A stretch of 42,249 nucleotides of DNA from CAYXDR01 sp046498185 (GTDB taxonomy: Bacteria; Desulfobacterota; DSM-4660; Desulfatiglandales; Desulfatiglandaceae): assembly GCA_046498185.1 (NCBI GenBank), contig JAWOBE010000106.1:1-42249 (forward strand), given 5' to 3'. The position numbers were made by a program, and so were the translations under genes. Positions 33,772 to 40,934 of this stretch are shown here, in pieces. A model generated the notes under the pieces. That model had not been told where the DNA came from, did not search any database, and saw only the letters and a program-made list of their open reading frames with translations. Every line of letters starts with the position of its first letter. Positions within the stretch are counted from its first letter, which is position 1.

Positions 33772-33907
33772 GTGTTATGCAGAAACCATATATACCTTCG
33801 AGGAATCGACAAAATTGCCGTAACATACAGAAATCAATGGTTTTCTCATATTTTTAGGCAAAGGGTGCTATGACGCGATCGAAACAAACAGGGTGTTATA
33901 GAGAAAC
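33772..33907 (+). repeat. Two 15-base direct repeats GTGTTATNNAGAAAC
   Basis: GTGTTATGCAGAAAC (33772-33786) and GTGTTATAGAGAAAC (33893-33907) agree at 13 of 15 bases, 121 bases apart, directly past the integrase fragment. They look like short recombination or binding sites and recall the core repeats of integron attI sites. That link is inference. Confidence 0.35.
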
Positions 33908-33919
33908 TACCTAATCATT

Positions 33920-33975
33920 GATGGCGCGGACGAGCCGCGCCATCGGGGCTGCGTATTACCAACCGCAGCCCCGTT
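33920..33975 (+). repeat. Structured repeat, copy A (short form)
   Basis: A hairpin GATGGCGCGG...CCGCGCCATC followed by GGGGCTGCG...CGCAGCCCC and GTT. Copy A lacks the about 100-base inner segment found in copies B and C. Confidence 0.7.
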
Positions 33976-33996
33976 CGCCAATAGGTCGCAGCGTTA

Positions 33997-34025
33997 TTGA
34001 CCACCAGCCACTTAGTGTGTATAGT
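33997..34025 (+). promoter_or_regulatory. Promoter of hicAB
   Basis: TTGACC (33997-34002), 17-base spacer, TATAGT (34020-34025). The palindrome TGTA-TAG-TACA covers the -10 box and is a candidate operator for HicB autoregulation. The hicA ATG begins eight bases after the -10 box, so the transcript may be nearly leaderless. Confidence 0.6.
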
Positions 34026-34032
34026 ACATATC

Positions 34033-34221
34033 ATGAAAAGTGGGAAAATCATCGAAAGGCTTAAAAAGGATGGATGGATTCTCCATCATACAAAAGGAGA
34101 CCACCATCAGTTCAAACATCCAGTAAAGCCAGGTAAGATTACTGTCCCGCATCCTAAAAATGATTTACCGATCGGCACGCTCCGAAACATTTACCGGCAG
34201 GCTGGTTGGCAATGGAGATAA
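34033..34221 (+). CDS. hicA: HicA-type mRNA interferase toxin
   Basis: A 62-residue HicA toxin, starting MKSGKIIERLKKDGWILHHT. The HicA double-stranded-RNA-binding-like fold is clear: catalytic histidine region GDHHQFKHP, then KITVPHPKNDLPIGTLRNIYRQAGW. HicA cleaves mRNAs until neutralised by HicB. ATG 34033 is used because the upstream extension does not match the family. It is complete and paired with an intact hicB four bases downstream. Confidence 0.9.
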   Translation: MKSGKIIERLKKDGWILHHTKGDHHQFKHPVKPGKITVPHPKNDLPIGTLRNIYRQAGWQWR

Positions 34222-34225
34222 TGCC

Positions 34226-34627
34226 ATGAAATATCCGGTTGTAATCCATAAAGATGAAAATTCAGATTACGGTGTCACCTTTCCGGACTTACCGGGATGC
34301 TTTTCTGCAGGGGACACAATAGAAGAGGCCCTTGTTAATGCTCAGGAGGCTGCAGAATGTCACATCGAAGGTATTTTGCTGGATTCCGAGCCTTTTCCTG
34401 TTGCCACAAATATCGAAAAACACAAGGATAATCCCGAGTATAAGGATGGCATATGGGCTCTTGTGGAGGTAGACATCAGCCGATTATCGCTTAAATCAAA
34501 GAGGGTTAATATCACCATGCCGGAGAGATTGCTGAATTCATTAGACTATTATGCAAAAAAGCATGGTGAAACCAGATCGGGCCTATTGACTCAGGCCGTT
34601 ACCGAATATATGGCATCCCGCCAATAA
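34226..34627 (+). CDS. hicB: HicB-type antitoxin
   Basis: A 133-residue HicB antitoxin. Residues 1-75 are the degenerate RNase-H-like HicB domain (YGVTFPDLPGCFSAGDTIEEALVNA), and residues about 95-133 form a ribbon-helix-helix DNA-binding domain (RVNITMPERLLNSLDYYAKK). ATG 34226 starts MKYPVVIHKDENSDYGV. It neutralises HicA and should repress the hicAB promoter. No SecB-dependent tail is present, unlike the HicB remnant at 33098. Confidence 0.92.
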   Translation: MKYPVVIHKDENSDYGVTFPDLPGCFSAGDTIEEALVNAQEAAECHIEGILLDSEPFPVATNIEKHKDNPEYKDGIWALVEVDISRLSLKSKRVNITMPERLLNSLDYYAKKHGETRSGLLTQAVTEYMASRQ

Positions 34628-34683
34628 AAGGGCGAACCTGTTTTTGCCCAGGACGCCAAACAGCCGGCGCCTGTGAAAATGTC

Positions 34684-34830
34684 GATGGCGCGGACGCTGG
34701 GCGCCGCGCCATCGGGGCTGCGTATTACCATCTGTCCGTCGCTTCGCGCCGACCATCAAGCGGATGCAGCAGACGGCGGGCCCCGCGAGCAAACTCGCGG
34801 TTCCGCCCGCTGCTGATCCGCAGCCCCGTT
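34684..34830 (+). repeat. Structured repeat, copy B (long form)
   Basis: Same outer design as copy A: GATGGCGCGG/CCGCGCCATC hairpin, then GGGGCTGCG...CGCAGCCCC, ending GTT. Inside are nested inverted repeats: CAGCAG.../CTGCTG and CCGCGAG-CAAA-CTCGCGG. Nearly identical to copy C. It lies between hicB and a methyltransferase remnant. Confidence 0.8.
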
Positions 34831-34862
34831 GGGTTGCTGGCAACGTAGAACCACAATTTTGA

Positions 34863-35435
34863 ACTGTTGAACTTAAGCGGATTTCATTTCAGGAAGGGGA
34901 TGTTGGCAATATCCCCTTCGACAACAAAACCTTTGACTGGGCATGGTGTGCCGACTGCATTGGATATGGCCCTTGGGAACCGCTGCCTTTATTGAAAGAG
35001 TTAGCAAGGGTGGTGAAACCCGGTGGTATTGTAGCAATCTCTGGCTGGTCTTCGGAAAATTTGCTTCCTGGATATCGTCGGTTGGAAGCCCGTCTGAAAG
35101 CGACATCAGGCGGTATTGCTCCATTTATACATGGGAAGAAGCCAGAGACGCACTTTCTGCGCGCACTTGGCTGGTTTCGCGAGATAGGGCTGAAGGAACC
35201 TGCTGCAAAAGTCTTTGCTGATAGTTTCCATGCCCCCCTCAGCCCAGGAATACGCAATGCCTTGGAGGGTCTTTTTGATATGCGCTGGCCAGATGTTGAG
35301 CTCGAGTTGTCATCCGACGACCAGACAGAATTCCGGCGATTGTGCCGACTAGATTCACCAGATTTTATACTGAATCTTTCAGATTATTACGCATTTTTCA
35401 CACATACACTATTTTGGGGGAAAATTGCCAAGTGA
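34863..35435 (+). pseudogene. SAM-dependent methyltransferase, 5' end missing
   Basis: About 190 residues of a class I SAM methyltransferase, from FQEGDVGNIPFDNKTFDWAW and EPLPLLKELARVVKPGGIVA through to the C-terminus (AFFTHTLFWGKIAK). The glycine-rich SAM-binding motif and everything before it are missing; an in-frame TGA at 34860 and repeat copy B replace the 5' part. The visible part has motifs II and III of the family. Without motif I it cannot bind SAM normally. ORFs starting at TTG 34992 are not a real start. Confidence 0.75.
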
Positions 35436-35468
35436 CTTCTATGGAAGTGAGAATGGCAACCCATCAAG

Positions 35469-35520
35469 GCTTTTGCAGCGGAGCGCAAAAAGCCGCGCCC
35501 GCTGAAAAGCAACGTTAAAC
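35469..35520 (+). other. attC-like recombination site
   Basis: GCTTTT-G-CAGCGG (35469-35481) and CCGCTG-AAAAGC (35499-35510) form an inverted repeat with one extra, unpaired G. This is followed by GTTAAAC (35514-35520), which fits the attC R' box GTTRRRY. Extrahelical bases in such a stem are a hallmark of integron attC sites. An R'' box of the expected form is not clear at the left end. It lies between the methyltransferase remnant and the cytosine methylase. Confidence 0.4.
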
Positions 35521-35575
35521 GCCAAGACAGAATAGCAAGAACGGCCCGACGAACCCGAGAAAGAGAAGACAGCAG

Positions 35576-36784
35576 GTGAATTACGAGATCAAGAAAGACA
35601 AAACGTGGCTTGTCCGCGAAGAAGAGCGTGTCTACGAGGCTAGGGGACGAGGCGTTCTTGGCAGGAAACGCAAGCGATTCCGACTAATCGATGTGTTCGC
35701 TGGCGCAGGAGGGATGACCCTCGGATTCTCGAAAATGCTCGGGCACGCATTCGATTCTGTTTGGGCCAACGATTTTGACGATGCTTGTGTACGTACGTAT
35801 CGCAGGAACTTCGGAGACCACTGTGTATCAGGCGACATCGTGGATATTCTCAATGATCCGAAAAGGGAGATTCCTGCCGCCGATGTCGTCATTGGCGGGC
35901 CACCGTGCCAAGGATTCAGCCTTTTGAATAAGAACCGCGAGGGTGATCCTCGTAAGCAATTGTGGCGTCCTTTTCTCGAAATCGTCGAGCGTTCCGGAGC
36001 TCAAGTATTCGTCATGGAGAATGTGCCGCAAATCCTGAACTCGTTCGAGCACGGCGAGATCATGGGCACGGCAGAAGCTATGGGCTTCAAGTGCTGGGGT
36101 GAAGTGATGTCGGCGGCCGACTACGGAGTGCCGCAGACACGCCGTCGGGCGTTTCTCGTGGGGTGTAAGTTCTTTGATCCATCCCACGTCTTCCCGCCGC
36201 GGAGGACACATTATGATCCAAGGAAGGGATGTGCGCAGACATCGTTTCTGCAAAGCGACGGGAAAGGGTATCTGCCCGGTGCAGCAAAGTGGCGCACGGT
36301 TCGCGACGCCATCGCGGATCTCCCACGACCGAAGGGAACGGAGATCCGCAACTATCCTCCTCCTCTTGATCTGCACTTCGGACGTTCTCCTACTCCAATG
36401 AGCATGGCCCGATACAAGGCGATTCCTGAAGAGGGCATGAACCGTTTCGACCTACAGAAACGTGCGCCCGATCTGACTCCCGGTTGCTGGATTCGGAAGA
36501 AGAGCGGCGGCACGGATCTCTTCGGTCGGCTGTGGTGGGACCGTCCTGCGTTCACGATTCGGACGGAGTTCTTCAAGCCGGAGAAGGGCCGGTATCTCCA
36601 CCCGAAGCAGCACAGACCGATAACTCACCGAGAAGCTGCGCGTTTGCAGTCCTTCCCGGATGAGTTCGTATTCACGGGATCGAAAATCGAAATTGCTCGG
36701 CAGATTGGGAACGCCGTGCCGCCGGGTCTAGCGGCACGCGTGGCCGACGTGGTGTATATGCTCCTGACGATGAACAACCGGTGA
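35576..36784 (+). CDS. DNA (cytosine-5-)-methyltransferase of a type II restriction-modification set
   Basis: A 402-residue C5-cytosine methylase. Motifs in order: I FAGAGGMTLGF (residues about 40), IV GGPPCQGFS (catalytic cysteine, about 112), VI ENVPQ, VIII QTRRR, X GNAVPPG. The target-recognition region lies between VIII and X. The start is GTG at 35576 after AGCAGG. It is followed by a Vsr gene after one base and by an HNH endonuclease gene, so this is the methylase of a restriction-modification unit. The recognised sequence cannot be read from the protein. Confidence 0.92.
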   Translation: MNYEIKKDKTWLVREEERVYEARGRGVLGRKRKRFRLIDVFAGAGGMTLGFSKMLGHAFDSVWANDFDDACVRTYRRNFGDHCVSGDIVDILNDPKREIPAADVVIGGPPCQGFSLLNKNREGDPRKQLWRPFLEIVERSGAQVFVMENVPQILNSFEHGEIMGTAEAMGFKCWGEVMSAADYGVPQTRRRAFLVGCKFFDPSHVFPPRRTHYDPRKGCAQTSFLQSDGKGYLPGAAKWRTVRDAIADLPRPKGTEIRNYPPPLDLHFGRSPTPMSMARYKAIPEEGMNRFDLQKRAPDLTPGCWIRKKSGGTDLFGRLWWDRPAFTIRTEFFKPEKGRYLHPKQHRPITHREAARLQSFPDEFVFTGSKIEIARQIGNAVPPGLAARVADVVYMLLTMNNR

Positions 36785-36785
36785 C

Positions 36786-37196
36786 ATGACCGACGTATTC
36801 ACCAAAGAGAAGCGAAGCTGGATCATCAGTCGTGTTAAGGGTCGAGACACCGAACCGGAGATGTTGGTGCGTTCGTTTGTTCATCGCATGGGATATCGCT
36901 TTCGAATCCATAGGCGTGACCTGCCGGGGAACCCGGATATCGTACTGCCGCGACACGGCAAAGTGATTTTCGTGCACGGATGTTTCTGGCACGGGCACAA
37001 GCGCTGTCCCCGGTAGAAGCGGCCAGCAACGAACAAGAGCTTCTGGTACAAGAAGCTCGATGCGAACATCGAGTGAGATAGGCGCTTCCGAAAGGAACTA
37101 CGCCGGATGGGTTGGAAGTTGTTGGTAGTATGGCAATGCGAGACCCACAACCCGGAAAAGCTGTTGGAGAAGCTGGAAAGGTTTCTGCATGACGAA
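36786..37196 (+). pseudogene. Vsr mismatch endonuclease, broken by two stop codons
   Basis: The reading frame encodes a full Vsr: TDVFTKEKRSWIISRVKGRD, GNPDIVLPRHGKVIFVHGCF with catalytic aspartate, WHGH, and ending LVVWQCETHNPEKLLEKL. Two stops interrupt it: TAG (37014-37016) after HKRCPR, and TGA (37074-37076) in the place of the arginine of the NIERDRR motif seen in the second Vsr of this window. Vsr normally corrects T:G mismatches made by deamination of 5-methylcytosine. The TGA is a C to T change from CGA. Truncated product lacks the last third. Confidence 0.85.
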
Positions 37197-38136
37197 TGAA
37201 CGAAAGAAGGTGACGCCAAGCGACCCGGAAGCCGTAAGGCAGAAAGTAGCAAAACTCATTGCGAACTTCGAAGCGGAGCTTGATTCGGGCGAGCTTCGCC
37301 CGAAGGTTCTTGCCCTGATTCCGATCTTCCACGGGCTGCGCGATATTGGCAAGGCACTTATACCGGCCGAGTACGCTTCGGCCGCGAGAGACCGGATCCT
37401 GTATTACTTCCGCCAATATCCGGCAACGATTATCAAAGGCGACGAGTTGCTTGTCGTCTCGGGGATTCAGGAGTACGCGCGGCGTTTGCGCGAACTGCGT
37501 GTGCAGTTCGGTTGGGCGATCGTGAGCGGCGTCACGATCAAGGAAATGAGGGAAGATGAAGCCGAAGAAGTACCGGACGAATTCAAGGCCATGAGGCCGA
37601 ATGAGTACATTCTCTTGAGTGGGGTGGAAGATCGCGACGCGGCGCATCGCTGGAACGTCGCGAACACGATCCGCAAGGAGCACGGATCGGTGCGTGGCAA
37701 GATACTGAAGTTTCTTCGGGCGAACGTCGGGCACGGTGTGACGAACGAGGAGTTGCGCTACGTAGCCGGGGACAAAACGGAGTGGGCACGACGCGTGCGC
37801 GAGTTGCGGACGGAGCATGGTTGGCCAATAGCGACGAAGACCACCGGGCGCCCGGATTTGGGCGTCGGGGTCTACGTGTTGCAGGCAGACCGGCAAAGCC
37901 CGGAACATGACCGCAGCATTCCGGACGATGTTCGTCGGGAAGTGCTGCGGCGCGACGGGTACAAGTGTCGAATGTGCGGATGGTCACACGAAGAATGGAA
38001 TCCGTCTGACCCACGACATCTGGAGTTGCATCATATGGAGCATCATGCGAAGGGCGGTGCAAACGTGGAGGAGAATCTGAAGACCTTATGCACCGTCTGC
38101 CATGACAAGGTACACCGCAGGGAGAAGCGGCAGTAG
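37189..38136 (+). CDS. HNH restriction endonuclease
   Basis: A 315-residue protein ending in an HNH nuclease: YKCRMCGWSHEEWNP with zinc cysteines, LELHHMEHHAKGGAN with the catalytic histidines, and LCTVCHDKVHRR with the second cysteine pair. The N-terminal 220 residues contain two repeat-like helical modules (EYARRLRELR and EWARRVRELRTEHGW), which may recognise DNA. ATG 37189 overlaps the last codons of the Vsr reading frame by eight bases, so translation was coupled. Together with the methylase it forms a type II-like unit. It is intact. Confidence 0.85.
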   Translation: MTNERKKVTPSDPEAVRQKVAKLIANFEAELDSGELRPKVLALIPIFHGLRDIGKALIPAEYASAARDRILYYFRQYPATIIKGDELLVVSGIQEYARRLRELRVQFGWAIVSGVTIKEMREDEAEEVPDEFKAMRPNEYILLSGVEDRDAAHRWNVANTIRKEHGSVRGKILKFLRANVGHGVTNEELRYVAGDKTEWARRVRELRTEHGWPIATKTTGRPDLGVGVYVLQADRQSPEHDRSIPDDVRREVLRRDGYKCRMCGWSHEEWNPSDPRHLELHHMEHHAKGGANVEENLKTLCTVCHDKVHRREKRQ

Positions 38137-38262
38137 CGTTGATGTATCGAAAGAATGTCTTTCCTGATGAATCGTGCGTTCTGTGAGACCAGTGACGGGC
38201 GCCCAATGCCATGCACACGGACGGGAATTCCGTTGCGCTCCATTCCCGCCGGTGATGGCCCC

Positions 38263-38416
38263 GATGGCGCGGACGCTACGCGCCGCGCCATCGGGGCTGC
38301 GTATTACCAACCGCTTGCTGTCCGTCGCTTCGCGCCGACCATCAAGCGGTTGCAGCAGACGGCAGGCCCCGCGAGCAAACTCGCGGTTCCGCCCGCTGCT
38401 GATCCGCAGCCCCGTT
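38263..38416 (+). repeat. Structured repeat, copy C (long form)
   Basis: Nearly identical to copy B, with the outer hairpin, GGGGCTGCG...CGCAGCCCC and the final CCCCGTT. It ends 17 bases before the second Vsr gene. Confidence 0.8.
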
Positions 38417-38433
38417 CGAGCGCAAAGAGATCA

Positions 38434-38958
38434 ATGACTGATATCCTCACAAAAAAACAACGATCGAAACTGATGTCGAAGGTGCGCAGCCGAGACACTA
38501 TGCCAGAATGGATCCTTCGATGTGGACTGCATAGACTTGGGTTCAGGTATTGTCTTAAAAACAGCCACCTACCAGGTAGCCCGGATCTTGTCTTTCCCAA
38601 GTTCCATGCGGCCGTATTCGTCCACGGATGTTATTGGCACAGGCATCCAGGTTGTAAAGACGCAAGCACCCCCAAGAGCAATGTCGATTTCTGGCAGAAA
38701 AAATTCAGCGAAAATATCGAGAGAGACCGCCGAATTATACAAGAACTCGAGAACCTTGGCTGGCGGATTTTGGTGGTATGGGAGTGCGAATTGACCAAAA
38801 AAACGGTTGAAACCATTCATCGGGTCGCTTATTGGCTTGATCAAGGCAATGTGTGTTATGATGGTGACGTGACACAACATGAACTGCTATCAGTGGCGGA
38901 GAAAAAGGTACGTTATCGAATATCTTCGTATGATAACGAACCGGAATTTAATAAATAA
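38434..38958 (+). CDS. Vsr mismatch endonuclease (intact)
   Basis: A 174-residue very-short-patch-repair endonuclease. It has the family start MTDILTKKQRSKLMSKVRSRD, the catalytic region GSPDLVFPKFHAAVFVHGCYW and HRHPGC, and NIERDRRIIQELENLGWRILVVWECE. It nicks next to a T mismatched with G in the target of its partner methylase. ATG 38434 is chosen because the upstream extension crosses repeat copy C. Its methylase partner follows 21 bases later but is frameshifted. Confidence 0.9.
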   Translation: MTDILTKKQRSKLMSKVRSRDTMPEWILRCGLHRLGFRYCLKNSHLPGSPDLVFPKFHAAVFVHGCYWHRHPGCKDASTPKSNVDFWQKKFSENIERDRRIIQELENLGWRILVVWECELTKKTVETIHRVAYWLDQGNVCYDGDVTQHELLSVAEKKVRYRISSYDNEPEFNK

Positions 38959-38979
38959 ATGTAGATGAGGTAAGGGGCT

Positions 38980-40055
38980 ATGGAAAGAGAACGATTTGCC
39001 GTTATCGATCTTTTTTCCGGAGCTGGAGGGATGAGCTACGGATTCCGTAAGCATACGTCTTTCGAGGTAATGGCCGCAGCCGATGCTGAACTGGGAAAAC
39101 CGAGCACCGGAGAGGATAAGCTACAATGCAATAGCCCCTATTTTAAAAATATTGGTTTGATGCCAGCTCGATTGGATTTGACAGCAGTCGCTCCTGACAA
39201 ATTGCGTTCAAAACTTGCGTTGTCTGACCAACAGCATATCACTGTTCTTGCGACGTGCCCGCCATGCACCGGGTTCAGTCGAGCCAATCCTGAAAACCAT
39301 CTTCGTGATGACAAGCGAAACAGCTTGGTGCGTCGATCGGCTCGGTTCGCTGTTGCCCTATCAGTTGATATTGTGGTCATGGAAAATGCTCGTGAGCTGA
39401 TCCGTGGCAACTTCAAGCACCACTACGAGTGGTTCCGGGAGTATCTGGAGAGACACGGATACAACGTCTTTGGCAGGACCTACATGCTATCCAGATTCGG
39501 CCTGCCACAAATTCGTGAGCGGGCAATCGTGATCGCCGCCAAACAGTATCTCCCGCTTCATACGTTGGACAGTCTGTGGGATGTGGCTTGGGTGCCGCAG
39601 ATGAAGCTTTGGCCGTTAAAAGAGCTTTTGAAATGATTTCAGAGGATGCCGATGGCTTCGATCTTTACCCGGATTTCTCGTCCGAGACAGTGCGGCGAAG
39701 AATAGCAGCAATTCCAAGGGACGGCGGCTCATGGATGGATCTCTTACGTCGAAGCAATGCCGACGAGCTGTTAACTGATGCGATGAAGCGAATCGTTGCC
39801 CACAAGCGGTTCGGGTCCTACCCTGACGTTTACGGTCGCATGGCCTGGGGCAAACCAGCCCCCACAATCAAGCGCGAGTGCTCCCATGTTGGAAACGGGC
39901 GATACGTGCACCCTGAGAAGGATCGATTATGTTCTATGCGAGAGATGGCGGCTTTGCAAGGGTTCTCTAACGATTTTGTCCTGAACGGGGCCGCCGTATC
40001 GAACATGTACCGTCACATAGGCGATGCGGTCCCTCCCTTGATCCGCCGCCGCTGA
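38980..40055 (+). pseudogene. Second DNA (cytosine-5-)-methyltransferase, frameshifted
   Basis: A C5-cytosine methylase in two frames. The first (38980-39636) has FSGAGGMSYGF, TCPPCTGFS, ENARELI and QIRERA; the second (from about 39585) has HKRFGSYPDVYGRMAWGKPA, GRYVHPEKD and IGDAVPP. They join at about 39580-39587, where GATGTGGC would read GATGGC without an extra TG: LDSLWDGLGAADEALAV becomes continuous. The C-terminus ends inside repeat copy D (VPPLIRRR), so it is also altered. Probably inactive. Confidence 0.82.
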
Positions 40056-40069
40056 TCCGCAGCCCCGTT
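40044..40069 (+). repeat. Structured repeat, copy D (3' end only)
   Basis: CCGCTGATCCGCAGCCCCGTT matches the right end of copies B and C. It covers the stop codon of the second methylase. Confidence 0.6.
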
Positions 40070-40118
40070 GGCGTCGATGTTTCCACAGGTAAAAAATAAT
40101 GATTGCTTTTGAGATACG

Positions 40119-40148
40119 CCTGGTTGTACAATCAAAGATACAACCAGG
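40119..40148 (+). promoter_or_regulatory. Inverted-repeat operator before the Phd antitoxin
   Basis: A perfect inverted repeat CCTGGTTGTA (40119-40128)/TACAACCAGG (40139-40148) separated by ten bases lies directly before the gene and overlaps its GGAGG ribosome site. Phd/YefM antitoxins bind such palindromes to repress their own operon. Confidence 0.6.
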
Positions 40149-40158
40149 AGGATGAAAA

Positions 40159-40476
40159 ATGGTAAAATTATCAAACATCATACCTGTAAGTGATCTGAGG
40201 CAGGGTGCTGCTAAACTGTTGAAACAACTTCAAACCAACAACGAACCTTTGATTATTACACAAAGAGGAAGAGCCAGCGCTGTAATGCTTGGTGTTGATG
40301 CATATGAAAAACTTGAGCATGAAAAAGAAATACTACGTTTATTAGCAAAGGGCGAAAAAGAAATTGAAGCTGGTATTGGGTATGATTTGGATAAGGTCCT
40401 TGCTGAAGCGGATGAACTTTTACGGCGTCGTAAAAAGTCCCCAAGCCGTCATTCCGGCGAAGGCCGGAATCCATAA
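40159..40476 (+). CDS. Phd/YefM-type antitoxin
   Basis: A 105-residue Phd/YefM-family protein: IIPVSDLRQGAAKLLKQLQT and PLIITQRGRASAVMLGVDAY, the DNA-binding N-terminal domain, then a helical tail. No Doc, RelE or YoeB toxin follows, so it is an orphan in this window. The last residues (SPSRHSGEGRNP) are read from a palindromic repeat, so the natural end of the protein was probably altered. Confidence 0.8.
   Translation: MVKLSNIIPVSDLRQGAAKLLKQLQTNNEPLIITQRGRASAVMLGVDAYEKLEHEKEILRLLAKGEKEIEAGIGYDLDKVLAEADELLRRRKKSPSRHSGEGRNP
40447..40472 (+). repeat. Short palindromic repeat in the end of the antitoxin gene
   Basis: CGTCATTCCGGCGAAGGCCGGAATCC contains the hairpin ATTCCGGC-GAA-GGCCGGAAT. This is a common dispersed intergenic repeat of proteobacteria; it codes RHSGEGRNP at the end of many proteins. 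Confidence 0.6.
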
Positions 40477-40541
40477 GTCGTTGGAATCACTGGACCCCCC
40501 GACACGAAATTGTGTCGGGAGGTGACGATAGAGGGGATATT

Positions 40542-40649
40542 TTGACTTTTTACGATACCATCAAGCTTGATTCGGCCCTCCGGTTGCCCGCTGCCGGTGA
40601 ATCCTTGTATGCTTTTGATTTAGAGACCCGCCCGACCACTCACCTGTAA
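40542..40649 (+). CDS. Possible very small ORF
   Basis: A TTG-started 35-codon frame (TFYDTIKLDSALRLPAAGES then YAFDLETRPTTHL) with GAGGGG six bases upstream. The sequence has a protein-like mix of residues. No family recognised. It might be a remnant. A hairpin CCCGACAC-GAAATT-GTGTCGGG lies just before it, at 40498-40519. Confidence 0.2.
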   Translation: MTFYDTIKLDSALRLPAAGESLYAFDLETRPTTHL

Positions 40650-40679
40650 GGTCGGTCACGCAAAAAAGAGGAGATTATA

Positions 40680-40934
40680 ATGAAAGCAGAATTTACCGCA
40701 ATAATTGAACCAGCACCTGAGGGTGGCTTCTGGGCTATTTGCCCTGAAGTGCCTGGCGCTAATGGGCAGGGCGAGACAATAGAAGACGCAAAGAATAATC
40801 TTCGTGAGGCTATAGAGTTGCTTTTAGAGGATCGAAAGGCTGACATCCTCCGAGGGCTTCCCGATGGCGCTATCCAGGGGAAAATATGCAGGATCATTGG
40901 GCCTTCAGTCCAACCTGCCGAATCCGGTCCTTAG
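40680..40934 (+). CDS. HicB-like antitoxin, orphan
   Basis: An 84-residue HicB-type protein: FTAIIEPAPEGGFWAICPEVPG and GQGETIEDAKNNLREAIELL. AGAGGAG precedes the ATG. No HicA gene is adjacent. Its last ten codons run into the end of the DUF190-CBS gene on the other strand (30 bases overlap), and the tail GPSVQPAESGP is not typical, so its end may have been replaced when the island joined the chromosome. Confidence 0.75.
   Translation: MKAEFTAIIEPAPEGGFWAICPEVPGANGQGETIEDAKNNLREAIELLLEDRKADILRGLPDGAIQGKICRIIGPSVQPAESGP

Noticed and set aside
34992..35435. A complete methyltransferase starting at TTG 34992
   Set aside because: Family sequence continues upstream in the same frame to 34863 and then meets a stop and a repeat; the gene lacks the SAM-binding motif, so it is truncated.
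37074..37076. The TGA in the first Vsr frame as a selenocysteine codon
   Set aside because: The aligned family residue is arginine, a TAG stop also interrupts the frame, and no SECIS-like hairpin was noticed.
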